From: Deltaproteobacteria bacterium
GTDB taxonomy: Bacteria; Desulfobacterota; Deferrimicrobia; Deferrimicrobiales; Deferrimicrobiaceae
Length of the DNA stretch: 39,807 bases
Assembly (NCBI GenBank): GCA_020346465.1
Contig: CP070783.1
Location: 1,112,448 to 1,152,254 of the forward strand
Reading direction: 5' to 3'
Shown here in pieces: positions 18,392-29,267 of this stretch. Each line of letters begins with the position of its first letter. Within the stretch, counting starts at the first letter, position 1. Both the position numbers and the translations under genes were made by a program. Below the pieces are notes generated by a model. It had not been told where the DNA came from and did no database searches. It saw only the letters and a list, made by a program, of their open reading frames with translations.

Positions 18392-19789
18392 CTACCTGTT
18401 GCGGAACGCCACGTACACCTGTCCCCCGTCCCGGTCGACCAGAACGGACACCATCTGGCCGCGCGGCAGCCTGGCCAGAGCCTTCCGGTAGGACTCCGGG
18501 TCGCTCACCGGCTCCCTGTTGATCCGGAGAAGGATATCCCCTTCCCGGATTCCCCCCGCGCCGGCAGGGCCCGACGGGTCGACGCGCCGGACCTCCACCC
18601 CTCCGCGAACGCCCGGTGCGCGCGCCACGCCACCCGGAAGGGGGCCGACGGAAAGTCCCCAGGCGTCCAGCGGGGCCTTCCGGGGAACGGCGCGGGCCGT
18701 CGGACCTTCCAGCTCGGCCAGCTTCACGGTGACCGACATCCGTTTCCCGTTGCGAAGGATCTCGAGGACGACATCGCTGCCCGGGGAGACGCCCGCCACC
18801 ATCTTCTGGAACTCCTTGACCCCGGCCACCCGCGCCCCGCCGAACGAGATCACGATGTCCCCCCCGCGAAGACCCCCTGCCGCCGCCGGACTTCCGGGGA
18901 CCACGCGATTGACCAGCACCCCTTTCTCGCCCTTGACGCCGAACGACTCCGACAGGTCGGACGTCAGGGGCTGGATGCCGACCCCCAGCCACCCGCGCCG
19001 GATCGTCCCGGTGCTCGCCAGCTCCCGCTCGATCTCGAGGACCGTGTTGATGGGGATCGCGAACCCGATCCCCTGCCCCCCGCTCACCATGGCGGTGTTG
19101 ATCCCCACCACTTCGCCCCGGCTGTTCAGGAGAGGCCCTCCCGAGTTGCCGGGATTGATCGACGCGTCGGTCTGGATCAGGTCGCCCGTCGGGTCGGCCC
19201 CCAGGTCCGTCCGGCCGGTGGCGCTGATCACCCCCAGCGTCACCGTGCTCTCGAGACCGAAGGGGTTCCCCACGGCGATCGCCCACTCCCCGACCTTGAT
19301 CCGCGCGGAATCCCCGAGAAGGGCCACGGGGAGCTTCCGGGAAGGCTTGATCCTCAGGAGGGCGACATCGGAGCGCGGATCCGCCCCGACGACCTTCGCC
19401 CGGTACTCCGTGCGGTCCGAGAGCCGGATGACGATCTCGTCGGCGTCCCGGATGACGTGCTCGTTCGTAACGATGAGCCCGTCCTCGCCGACGATGACGC
19501 CGGACCCGAGGGAGTTCTCCGGGAACCCCCCGTTCTCCTCCAGCAGCTCCGCGAGATAATCCTGCATGCTCATCCCGCCCTCGGGGACGCCCATCCCCCC
19601 TCCGTGCGGCGAGCGGGTGACCGTCCGGATGTTCACCACGGCGGGAACCGCGCGTTCCACGGCGGCGACGAATCCCTGCTGCAGCCGGACGGCGTCCGGC
19701 GTCCCCGGGGACGGTTTCCCCTCGTCCCTGGCGCAGGCGGCCAGGAGGAGAGCCAGGACCACGGCTGCCGCAGCGCGCCCCGTCCTCAT
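18392..19789 (-). CDS. HtrA/Deg-type periplasmic serine protease, lipoprotein
   Basis: 465 aa. N-terminal lipoprotein signal: hydrophobic AAAAVVLALLLAAC with lipobox Cys19, so the enzyme is probably membrane-anchored rather than free in the periplasm. Trypsin-like domain with catalytic His111 (VTNEHVI), Asp141 (DPRSDVALL) and Ser216 (NPGNSGGPL). Two PDZ domains follow: the first around GVLVNRVVPGSPAAAGGLRGG, the second around GVEVRRVDPSGPAGAGGIREG. Degrades or refolds damaged envelope proteins by family analogy. ATG overlaps the ribF stop (ATGA); no strong ribosome site, so it is probably coupled to ribF. Confidence 0.95.
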   Translation of the reverse strand: MRTGRAAAAVVLALLLAACARDEGKPSPGTPDAVRLQQGFVAAVERAVPAVVNIRTVTRSPHGGGMGVPEGGMSMQDYLAELLEENGGFPENSLGSGVIVGEDGLIVTNEHVIRDADEIVIRLSDRTEYRAKVVGADPRSDVALLRIKPSRKLPVALLGDSARIKVGEWAIAVGNPFGLESTVTLGVISATGRTDLGADPTGDLIQTDASINPGNSGGPLLNSRGEVVGINTAMVSGGQGIGFAIPINTVLEIERELASTGTIRRGWLGVGIQPLTSDLSESFGVKGEKGVLVNRVVPGSPAAAGGLRGGDIVISFGGARVAGVKEFQKMVAGVSPGSDVVLEILRNGKRMSVTVKLAELEGPTARAVPRKAPLDAWGLSVGPLPGGVARAPGVRGGVEVRRVDPSGPAGAGGIREGDILLRINREPVSDPESYRKALARLPRGQMVSVLVDRDGGQVYVAFRNR

Positions 19790-20766
19790 GCCGGGGAACC
19801 GCTCGCGGCCGCGGAGTCCCGTTTCGCGACGTCCGCCTCCCGCCTCACGGGAAGCTTCGCCTCCCTCGCATACTGCACGTCCTTCCCGATCTGGCGCACC
19901 AGGTCCCGGACGCTCTTGAATTTCCTCTCGTCCCGGATGCGGTCGCGGAAGAACACGGAGATCTCCTCCCCGTAGATGTCCCGATCGAAGTCCATCACGT
20001 GGACCTCGAGGCCCAGGGAGTTCTCGCCGAACGTCGGGTTGAAGCCCACGCTCGCGACCGCCCTGTGGAGCCGCCCCCGGATCTCCGTCTCCACGACATA
20101 CACCCCGGGGAGGGGGACCAGATCCTGGGAAAACCGGATGTTCGCGGTCGGAAATCCCAGATTCTTCCCCCTTCCCGCGCCCGTCACCACGGGTCCCGAC
20201 ATCCGGTAGGGCCGACAAAGGAGCTCCTCCGCCTCCCGCACCCTCCCGGCCAGCAGGAGGTCCCGGATGCGTGTCGAGCTGACGATCAACCCGCCCCGGA
20301 CCAGGGGAGGGACCACGTCGACCTCGAATCCGAGCTCCCGCCCGACCTCGAGGAGCATCGCGGGGGAGCCGGTCCGGTTTCTCCCGAAGGTGAAGTCGTA
20401 GCCCACCGTCACCCACCGTGCCCGGAGCCGGCGCGAAAGAATCTGCCGGGCGAACTCGTCCGGCCACATGCGCCCGACGTCGCCGTCGAAGGACTCGACG
20501 ACCAGCACGTCGATCCCCGTCCGGGCGATGAGATCGGCCTTCTCGGGTTCCGCCGTGATCTCGTAGAACCGGGCTCCCGGGGAGAAGAAGCGAACGGGGT
20601 GCGGCGAGAACGTGAGGGCAACGGCGACCGCTCCCGCATCCCTCCCGCGGGAGACCGTCCGCCGCAGAAGCTCCCGGTGCCCCAGGTGCACCCCGTCGAA
20701 GTTCCCCACCGTGAGGGAGACATCCTTTTCGGAACTGAATTCGGAGGAGCCGCGGACCACGATCAT
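19786..20766 (-). CDS. ribF: Bifunctional riboflavin kinase / FAD synthetase RibF
   Basis: Phosphorylates riboflavin to FMN and adenylates FMN to FAD. 326 aa. N-terminal nucleotidyltransferase: VGNFDGVHLGHRELL (about 20-34), TFSPHP, GYDFTFGRNRTG and VSSTRIRDLL. C-terminal riboflavin kinase: GRGKNLGFPTANI, GVYVVE, VGFNPTFG, LEVHVMDFDRDIYG. A C-terminal Ala/Ser-rich tail of about 15 residues is extra. The in-frame ATG at 20766 gives the usual start (IVVRGS); an upstream in-frame extension has no family support. First gene leftward from the divergent spacer shared with lptF. Confidence 0.96.
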   Translation of the reverse strand: MIVVRGSSEFSSEKDVSLTVGNFDGVHLGHRELLRRTVSRGRDAGAVAVALTFSPHPVRFFSPGARFYEITAEPEKADLIARTGIDVLVVESFDGDVGRMWPDEFARQILSRRLRARWVTVGYDFTFGRNRTGSPAMLLEVGRELGFEVDVVPPLVRGGLIVSSTRIRDLLLAGRVREAEELLCRPYRMSGPVVTGAGRGKNLGFPTANIRFSQDLVPLPGVYVVETEIRGRLHRAVASVGFNPTFGENSLGLEVHVMDFDRDIYGEEISVFFRDRIRDERKFKSVRDLVRQIGKDVQYAREAKLPVRREADVAKRDSAAASGSPA

Positions 20767-20982
20767 CCGCGCGACCCCATGCAAGCTGGCACCCTGGCCC
20801 TCTCCCTCCTCGCCCGGCGGCAAGAAAATGTCCCAATTATTATGATACTATACATCCATTCCACCGTTTTTCCCGATTTATCAGGAAGGGGCTCCCCCGG
20901 GCCGCACCCGGCATCTGCGGGCAGTTGGTCACGAGGAAAGGGGCCGGCCGGCAAGGGGCGCGGAGGGGGCGGAATCGAAGCG
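20767..20982. promoter_or_regulatory. Divergent ribF / lptF intergenic region
   Basis: 216-bp spacer between divergently read ribF (minus) and lptF (plus), the only head-to-head junction in the window. Its core, about 20830-20880, is strikingly AT-rich and contains -10-like hexamers on both strands: TATTAT (20838) and TATGAT (20841) on plus; CATAAT (20844-20839) and TATAGT (20852-20847) on minus. I could not pair any with a convincing -35, so individual promoters are not assigned. The lptF side (20885-20982) is GC-rich with G-runs and no gene. Confidence 0.55.
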
Positions 20983-22116
20983 ATGAAAGTCATCCACAGA
21001 TACATCCTGGCCGAAATCTGGGGACCCTACCTCATCGCCCTGTTCACCTTTACGCTCCTGACGCTGCTGCAGCGTTTCTCGCGCCTGGCCGACCTTGTGA
21101 TCGCAAAGGGCGTTCCCGCCGGGCTCGTGGGGAAGCTCCTGCTCTCCCTGTTCCCCCTCTTCCTCGAAATCACGCTCCCGGCCGCCCTCCTCCTCGCCGT
21201 CCTGCTCGCCCTCGGACGCCTGGGGGCCGACTCGGAAACGACCGCCCTCTGCTCCGCCGGGGTGGGAATGCGGGGGATGGTGCTTCCCGTCCTCCTGATC
21301 AGCGTGGCGACGGCCCTCGCGAACCTCTTCATCGGGTGGTCCGGAATCCCCTGGGGCCAGCGGGTCCTCACGGACTCGATCGCCCGCATCGTCTCGGTCC
21401 GCGCAGGCGCGGGAGTGGAGGAGCACGTGTTCCGGGAGGTGGCTCCGGGCGTTCTGCTGTTTCCCGACCGGGTCTCTCCCGAAGGAACCGGCATGACCGG
21501 GGTGATGCTCTCCCAGGCCGTGGGGGGGCAGGAACCCCTGCTCGTCTTCGCGAGGGAGGGAACCTTTCTGCCGGAAAGCGTCGAGGACCCCGTCTCGCTC
21601 ATCCTCTCCGACGGAACCATCCACAGCGAGGACAAGGACGCGGAGGCCTACCGGATGGCATCGTTCCGGAAGATGGAGTTCCGCCTCCCCCGGAGGACCG
21701 TCGGAGAGAACGGCGGGAGCGGTCCCCGGAACCTCACCTTGCCGGAGCTGGCGCGGAAAATCTCCGAAACGGGGGGGACAGGACCCGCGGCGGCCTACCG
21801 GTACCACTTCCACAGGCGCCTCTCGCTCGCGGCTTCCTGCCTGGCGTTCGGCCTTCTCGCGATCCCGCTGGGCCATTCCCGGCGCACCCGCGGGAAGTCC
21901 CCCTCGCTCGCGCTTACCCTCGCCCTCATTCTCTTCTACTACCTCTTTCTCGCCGCCGCGAGGGCTCTCGAGTCGTTCTCCCCCCCGCTCATGACGGGGC
22001 TGCTCTGGTTCCCCAACGCCGCCGGGTTTGCGGCGGCGTGCTGGCTTATCTGGCGGTCCGAGACCCGCCTGAATCTCCTTCCCGACCTGTTCGGGCGGCT
22101 CGCGAAGAAACGATGA
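20983..22116 (+). CDS. lptF: LPS export permease LptF
   Basis: 377-aa inner-membrane permease of the LptB2FG ABC exporter that extracts LPS from the membrane. YjgP/YjgQ fold: N-terminal transmembrane helices (IALFTFTLLTLLQRFSRLADL, LLLSLFPLFLEITLPAALLLAVLLALGRL, VLPVLLISVATALANLFIGW), a periplasmic beta-jellyroll (about residues 130-265), then three C-terminal helices (LAASCLAFGLLAIPLG, LALTLALILFYYLFLAAARAL, FAAACWLIW). The early GRLGADSETTALCSAGV is the coupling-helix region that contacts LptB. LptF rather than LptG is assigned from gene order. Start chosen at ATG before KVIHRYILAEI. Overlaps lptG as ATGA. Confidence 0.92.
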   Translation: MKVIHRYILAEIWGPYLIALFTFTLLTLLQRFSRLADLVIAKGVPAGLVGKLLLSLFPLFLEITLPAALLLAVLLALGRLGADSETTALCSAGVGMRGMVLPVLLISVATALANLFIGWSGIPWGQRVLTDSIARIVSVRAGAGVEEHVFREVAPGVLLFPDRVSPEGTGMTGVMLSQAVGGQEPLLVFAREGTFLPESVEDPVSLILSDGTIHSEDKDAEAYRMASFRKMEFRLPRRTVGENGGSGPRNLTLPELARKISETGGTGPAAAYRYHFHRRLSLAASCLAFGLLAIPLGHSRRTRGKSPSLALTLALILFYYLFLAAARALESFSPPLMTGLLWFPNAAGFAAACWLIWRSETRLNLLPDLFGRLAKKR

Positions 22117-23189
22117 CGATCGTCACCCGCTACCTGGCCCGGGAGTTCTCCAAGATGGCCGCCCTGGCAACAACGGGGTTCCTGGTCCTGTTCATGGTGA
22201 TCGACTTCGTCGAACGGGCCGATGAATTCATGAAATACAAGACCCCTGCGGCGGAGATGGTCCGGTACTACCTGTACAGCGCGCCGAACATCTTCCTCCT
22301 GACGTCTCCCGTCGCGGTTCTTCTGGCGGTGCTGATCACCGTCTCCCTGCGGGCGAGGGCGAACGAGTTCACCGCCATCTTCTCCGGGGGGATCAGCATC
22401 TTTCGGGCATGCGCGCCGCTTCTCGCCGGGTGTGCGGTCTTTTCCGTCCTCTCCCTGGCCGTTTCGGAGACCGTCGCCCCCTGGGCGAACCGCAAGGCGA
22501 GGGAAATCGCGCGGGTCCAGGTGAAGCCCGGGAGGGTCGATGCACAGTTTTCGCTGAACCGGTACTGGATCCGCGGCGAGAACGGCATCCTCTCCGCCCA
22601 GGTGGTCCATCCCGACCGGCAGGAGCTTCTCGGCTTCCTGTACCTGGAGGTGGACGAGGAGTTCCGGCTCGTGCGGCGGATCGACGCCCGGTCGGCCACG
22701 TTCCTTTCGGGAGGGAAATGGATGCTGCGACGGGGCACGGAGCGTCGGTTCTCCGAAGGGTTCCACGTCGCCCGCTTCGCGGAGAGGGAGTTCTCCTTCC
22801 CGGAAACGCTTCTGGTGTTTCTCGAGGGGGAAACGCCGCCGGAGGAGATGACGTACGCGCGGCTTTCGGGCTACATCCGAGATTCCGTCGCCCGGGGGTA
22901 CGACGTGCACTCCCACGAGGTGGACCTGCACGCCAAGCTTTCGTACCCGCTGCTCAACGTCGTCATCAGCCTGGTCGCCATCCCCTTCGCCCTGCGCTCT
23001 CCCCGCTCGGGGGGAGTCTGGAGGAGCATCGGGGCGGGGCTGCTGATCGGCTTCGTGTGCTGGATCCTGCTTTCGACGTCCCTTTCCCTGGGGAAGAAAG
23101 GGCTTCTCCCCCCGTTCCTGGCGGCCTGGCTCCCGGACATGGCGATCGTCTTCGCGGGTGCGTATCTGTTCCGGGGAGCGATCCGGTAG
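22113..23189 (+). CDS. lptG: LPS export permease LptG
   Basis: 358-aa partner of LptF with the same fold: N-terminal helices (LATTGFLVLFMVIDFV, FLLTSPVAVLLAVLITVSL, LLAGCAVFSVLSLAVSE), a periplasmic beta-jellyroll (about 125-245), and C-terminal helices (YPLLNVVISLVAIPFAL, IGAGLLIGFVCWILLS, FLAAWLPDMAIVFAGAYLF). SLRARANEFTAIFSGGIS is the cytoplasmic coupling region. Ends only 25 bp from the convergent ahcY end, with no clear bidirectional terminator. The matching lptC-lptA-lptB genes are 12 kb away on the other strand. Confidence 0.92.
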   Translation: MTIVTRYLAREFSKMAALATTGFLVLFMVIDFVERADEFMKYKTPAAEMVRYYLYSAPNIFLLTSPVAVLLAVLITVSLRARANEFTAIFSGGISIFRACAPLLAGCAVFSVLSLAVSETVAPWANRKAREIARVQVKPGRVDAQFSLNRYWIRGENGILSAQVVHPDRQELLGFLYLEVDEEFRLVRRIDARSATFLSGGKWMLRRGTERRFSEGFHVARFAEREFSFPETLLVFLEGETPPEEMTYARLSGYIRDSVARGYDVHSHEVDLHAKLSYPLLNVVISLVAIPFALRSPRSGGVWRSIGAGLLIGFVCWILLSTSLSLGKKGLLPPFLAAWLPDMAIVFAGAYLFRGAIR

Positions 23190-23214
23190 CCGGGTTCCAC
23201 CCTGCCGGGGAGAA

Positions 23215-25676
<2,462 letters not shown>

Positions 25677-25717
25677 GCCAGCGTACTCCCCTGGAGGATG
25701 AGGTGCAAAACGGACGA

Positions 25718-25746
25718 ATTATACGTCAGAACCGTTCTTCCGGGAA
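25718..25746 (-). promoter_or_regulatory. Promoter of metK-ahcY, overlapping the end of ptsI
   Basis: Minus strand: perfect -10 TATAAT (25723-25718), 17-nt spacer, weak -35 TTCCCG (25746-25741, 3 of 6). The -35 lies in the last ptsI codons and the -10 just past its stop. It would allow metK-ahcY to be expressed independently of the PTS genes. Confidence 0.6.
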
Positions 25747-27486
25747 TAGGTCTTCCAGCTTTTTCCTCAGAGCCGAGCCGATATCGGCCGCGGTGGCGTG
25801 GGCGAGCAGCTCCCCCACGAAATCCCGCGCCTCGTACGCCACCGACTTCCGGAGGATCCGCTTCACGCGCGGGATGGACGTCGGGCTCATGCTCCATTCG
25901 TCGATTCCCAGACCGAGGAGGACGTACACATAAAAGGGCTCGCCCGCCATCTCCCCGCACATCGCCACCGGGATTCCCGCGTCGTGCCCCGCGTCGACGA
26001 CCCGGCGGATCAGCCGCAGGATCGCCGGGTGCAGCGGCTCGTAGAGGTACGAGACGTGCTCGTTCACGCGGTCGATGGCCAGGGCGTACTGGATGAGGTC
26101 GTTCGTCCCGATGCTGAAGAAGTCCACCTCCCGCGCCAGCTGGTCGGCGCAGATCGCCGCCGACGGGATCTCCACCATGATGCCGACGCGCATCTGCCGG
26201 TCGAACGAAATGCGTCTCTTCTTCAGCTCCGACCGCGCCTCCTCGACGACCGCGAGGGCGGCACGCAGCTCCCCGACCCCCGAGATCATGGGGAACATCA
26301 GCTGCACCTTGCCGTGCGAAGAGGCGCGCAGGATGGCCCGGACCTGCTGCTTGAAGATGTCCCGCTCCCGGAGGCAGAACCGGATCGCCCGCAGCCCCAT
26401 CGCGGGGTTCATCTCCTCGGCCAGCTCGAGGTGCGAGGCGAACTTGTCCCCCCCCAGGTCGATGGTGCGAATGGTGACGGGGTGGCGCCCGAACTTCTCG
26501 GCGACGCGGCGGTACGTCAGATAGTGCTCCTCCTCGGAAGGCAGATCCTTGCGGTTGAGGTACAGGAATTCGGTCCGGTACAGCCCCACCCCGTCCGCGC
26601 CGCTCCTCAGGGAGACGTCGGCCTCTTCGGGGAACTCGATGTTCGCCAGGAGCCGGAGCGTCTTTCCGTCCCTTGTCACGGCGGGAAGCTTGGCGAACTT
26701 CGCGAGATCCCGGATGCGGAGGGCGTACGCCTTCTTCTTCTCCGTGTATTCCCGGACCTTCTCCGGGGTGGGGCGGATGATCACGACGCCCTCCTCCCCG
26801 TCGAGGATCGTCTCCTCGTTCTCCGCGAATTCGCCCGTCACACGCTCCAGCCCGACCACGGCGGGGATGCCGAGGGCGCGGGCGGTGATCGCGGTGTGCG
26901 AGGTCTTGCTCCCCACGTCGGTCGCGAAGCCCAGAACCGGGCTATTCAGGATCTGTGCCGTGTCGGCCGGGGAAAGGTCGTGCGCGATCACGACCACCGG
27001 ATCCCGGATGGAGGCCACCGACTCCATGAGGCGGCCGGCCAGGTTCTCGAGCACCCGGTGGCCGATCTGCCGGAGGTCGTGGCCGCGCTCCCGCAGGTAC
27101 TTGTCCTCGATCCGGCGGAAGGTCTCGAGCAGGCCCTGCAGCACCTTGTTGAACGCCCAGTCCGCCTTGAACTGGTTCTCGCGGATGAGGCGGACCGTCT
27201 GGTCGACCAGCATCGAGTCCTCGAGAAGGGCCAGATGGACGGAAAGGATCTGGTAATGGTCCGAGGACTGGTCCTTCACTCCCTCCCGGATCGCCTGGAT
27301 CTGCTCCCGGGAGCGGGCCACGGCGTGGAGGAACGCGGCGACCTCATCCTCCGCCCGGTCCTTCGACACCGTCGAGTGCACGGACCGCGGAAGCGCCCGG
27401 TTGATGAGGAACGCCCTGCCGATGGCGATTCCGGGGGAGGCCGGAATGCCGTTCAGAACCTTCATCCGGGATCGCGGGTCGGTCAC
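25726..27486 (-). CDS. ptsI: PTS Enzyme I (PEP-protein phosphotransferase)
   Basis: Takes phosphate from PEP and passes it to HPr. 586 aa. Phospho-His197 in GSKTSHTAITARALGIPAV; PEP-binding C-terminal barrel with GLYRTEFLYL, TIDLGGDKF, FPMISGVGELR, GIMVEIPSAA, FSIGTNDLIQY and catalytic Cys in MCGEMAG. No N-terminal GAF domain, so it is the general rather than the nitrogen-type (PtsP) Enzyme I. GTG start 5 nt after HPr; a downstream ATG at 27465 lacks a ribosome site. Confidence 0.96.
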   Translation of the reverse strand: MTDPRSRMKVLNGIPASPGIAIGRAFLINRALPRSVHSTVSKDRAEDEVAAFLHAVARSREQIQAIREGVKDQSSDHYQILSVHLALLEDSMLVDQTVRLIRENQFKADWAFNKVLQGLLETFRRIEDKYLRERGHDLRQIGHRVLENLAGRLMESVASIRDPVVVIAHDLSPADTAQILNSPVLGFATDVGSKTSHTAITARALGIPAVVGLERVTGEFAENEETILDGEEGVVIIRPTPEKVREYTEKKKAYALRIRDLAKFAKLPAVTRDGKTLRLLANIEFPEEADVSLRSGADGVGLYRTEFLYLNRKDLPSEEEHYLTYRRVAEKFGRHPVTIRTIDLGGDKFASHLELAEEMNPAMGLRAIRFCLRERDIFKQQVRAILRASSHGKVQLMFPMISGVGELRAALAVVEEARSELKKRRISFDRQMRVGIMVEIPSAAICADQLAREVDFFSIGTNDLIQYALAIDRVNEHVSYLYEPLHPAILRLIRRVVDAGHDAGIPVAMCGEMAGEPFYVYVLLGLGIDEWSMSPTSIPRVKRILRKSVAYEARDFVGELLAHATAADIGSALRKKLEDLFPEERF

Positions 27487-27491
27487 GGCGT

Positions 27492-27779
27492 CTACTCCGC
27501 CTCCTCGAATTTATCGGCGATCAGTTCTCCGATCGCATCCACGGCCTCGGAGGCGTCCGGCCCCTCGGCGCGCACCGACACGAAAGACTCCCTGTGGGCG
27601 GCCAGCATCAGGACGCCCATGATGCTCTTGCCGTTCACTTCCACTCCTTCCCGCTCCAGCCGGATCTCCGAGGAAAAGCGGTGGGCGAGGCGGACGAGCT
27701 TCGCCGCGGCGCGGGCGTGGAGCCCCAGCTTGTTCATGATCTCGAACCGACGCTCCACTTTCCGGGATTCCACGCCCAT
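27492..27779 (-). CDS. ptsH: Phosphocarrier protein HPr
   Basis: Relays phosphate from Enzyme I to EIIA. 95 aa from ATG 27779. Active His21 in NKLGLHARAAAKLV and the regulatory serine Ser52 in GKSIMGVLMLAA, the site used by HPr kinase; both are intact, consistent with hprK nearby. Start chosen because GGAAGG lies at good distance before ATG 27779 and family proteins begin just there. Upstream ATG 27809 (overlapping the EIID stop as ATGA) or TTG 27815 would add 10-12 residues. Confidence 0.94.
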   Translation of the reverse strand: MGVESRKVERRFEIMNKLGLHARAAAKLVRLAHRFSSEIRLEREGVEVNGKSIMGVLMLAAHRESFVSVRAEGPDASEAVDAIGELIADKFEEAE

Positions 27780-27805
27780 TTCATCCTTCCCGTTCTGTAC
27801 CGGTT

Positions 27806-28564
27806 TCATTGCCAAAGGATCAGCATCCCGACGATGAGGAGCAGGAGGAGAACCTCGGAGGGCGACACCGCCTTCCGGAACAGGACCGTGATCAGGTGGA
27901 CAGCCAGCGCGGCAAGGAGAAAGACCCCCAGCTCCAGCCAGGCTCCGCCGAACCGGAATGCCGTGTGGCTGGCGATCACCCCCGCATAGGCACCGCCCAG
28001 AATGGCGGCGACCATCTTCCTGTTCTCCGTCTCCCTCGCGAACCCCGCCTCCTTCAGGAACCGGACAGCGCTCTCCTCGCCTCCCATGCCGGCCGCGAAC
28101 CCCCGGTACCGCACCGCGAGGTGAACCGCATTGTAGAGGATCAGCAGCGTTGCGATCCCCAGAAGCGGGTGGACGAACGCCAGGATCGCCCCCGCCACGG
28201 AGGCCATGGGCTTGAGCGCCCCCCAGAAGTACGAATCCCCGATCGCGCCGAGGGAACCCATCAGCCCCACCTTGAACGTCCCGATCGCCCGCGGATCCGC
28301 TTCGCCCCCCGCAACGCGCTCCTCGAGCCGGATCGCCGCCCCCAGGATCACCGCGGCCATCGCCGGGTGGGTGTTGAAGAACTCCAGGTGCCGCTTCAGC
28401 GCCCGGGAGAACTCCTCCGGCCGCCCTTCGTAGCGGTCGCGGAGCGCAGGCAGGATGCTGTAGGCGAATCCCACGTTCTGCATCCCCTCGTAGTTCCAGC
28501 AGCCCTGGAGGAGAAACTGGCGCAACCAGACCTTCCTGCGCACGTGCAACGGGATGCCTCCCAT
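27806..28564 (-). CDS. Mannose-family PTS component EIID
   Basis: 252-aa inner-membrane subunit that forms the sugar channel with EIIC. Opens with RKVWLRQFLLQGCWNYEGMQNVGFAYSILPAL, matching the EIID N-terminus (core RxxxxQxxxNYERMQ-like). GLMGSLGAIGDSYFWGALKP is the conserved loop. Hydrophobic C-terminal segments include AWLELGVFLLAALAVHLITVLF and VLLLLLIVGMLILW. ATG shares a base with the EIIC stop (TGATG). Substrate cannot be read from the sequence. Confidence 0.93.
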   Translation of the reverse strand: MGGIPLHVRRKVWLRQFLLQGCWNYEGMQNVGFAYSILPALRDRYEGRPEEFSRALKRHLEFFNTHPAMAAVILGAAIRLEERVAGGEADPRAIGTFKVGLMGSLGAIGDSYFWGALKPMASVAGAILAFVHPLLGIATLLILYNAVHLAVRYRGFAAGMGGEESAVRFLKEAGFARETENRKMVAAILGGAYAGVIASHTAFRFGGAWLELGVFLLAALAVHLITVLFRKAVSPSEVLLLLLIVGMLILWQ

Positions 28565-29262
28565 CAGCCCAGCCACCGGAAGAAGAAGATCGAGGCGAAG
28601 ACGCACCCCATCGTCAGGTAGAACGCGGGGGAGGTCCGCTCCGTCCTGCTGCAGGAGAAGACCGACGCCGCCCCGAGAAGGGGAAGCGCGGGCAGCAGGG
28701 CGGCGAACTGGAAGTGGCTCTCCGGGCCGAACCGGGGAAGGAGGAACCGCGCAAGGGAGACGCCGACGCCGGAAAACAGGAGTGCGAGCGCCATCCCGAA
28801 GACCCCGAAGAGGGTGATGCCGGCCATCAGGCCGTGCTCCACCGCCCGGGGATCCTCCCTCTCCGCGAGGTCGACGGCCAGGTCCGCGATCCTCCCGTTC
28901 ATCCGCCGCACGAAGCGGTCTGCGACCTTCCCGATCTCCGCGCACGGCACGGAGAGAAGGAGGATCGCGGCCAGATTCCCCGGTTCGAGGCCGATGGAGG
29001 AGGACGCCGCGGCCGCGGCCGCTCCCCCGAAGACCGCGGCGCCGGTGTCGTCGGGGGGGATGGACGCCCCGACAGGGAGGCGCACGAGGTAGAAAAGCTC
29101 GAGAACGGCCCCCACCTGGGCTCCCGCCGCGAGGTTCCCGAAGATCGCCCCCACGACCGAGGCCACGACGAGGGGACGGTGCAGCATCACCTGGAACGCG
29201 GCCGTCCGGTCGAGATAGCAGACCCCCCCGAACGCAGCGACCAGCAGGAATTGCATCGCCAT
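28564..29262 (-). CDS. Mannose-family PTS component EIIC
   Basis: 232-aa membrane subunit of the mannose-type permease. Hydrophobic throughout: QFLLVAAFGGVCYL, VVASVVGAIFGNLAAGAQVGAVLELFYL with the EIIC-type G(A/N)xxxGxQxGAxxEL pattern, LAAILLLSVPCAEI, and C-terminal FQFAALLPALPLLGAASVF. ATG at 29262 (MAM start) has AAAGG at good distance; upstream in-frame codons look non-coding. Slightly shorter than the typical 250-265 aa, which fits a small PTS permease. Confidence 0.88.
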   Translation of the reverse strand: MAMQFLLVAAFGGVCYLDRTAAFQVMLHRPLVVASVVGAIFGNLAAGAQVGAVLELFYLVRLPVGASIPPDDTGAAVFGGAAAAAASSSIGLEPGNLAAILLLSVPCAEIGKVADRFVRRMNGRIADLAVDLAEREDPRAVEHGLMAGITLFGVFGMALALLFSGVGVSLARFLLPRFGPESHFQFAALLPALPLLGAASVFSCSRTERTSPAFYLTMGCVFASIFFFRWLG

Positions 29263-29267
29263 CGCCG

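Noticed and set aside
23190-23214. Convergent end of lptG and ahcY as a bidirectional terminator
   Set aside because: Only short CCGG repeats, no stable stem with T/A tracts; Rho-dependent ending is as likely.
25677-25717. SAM riboswitch ahead of metK
   Set aside because: The leader from the TATAAT promoter is only about 35 nt, too short for any known SAM aptamer plus expression platform.
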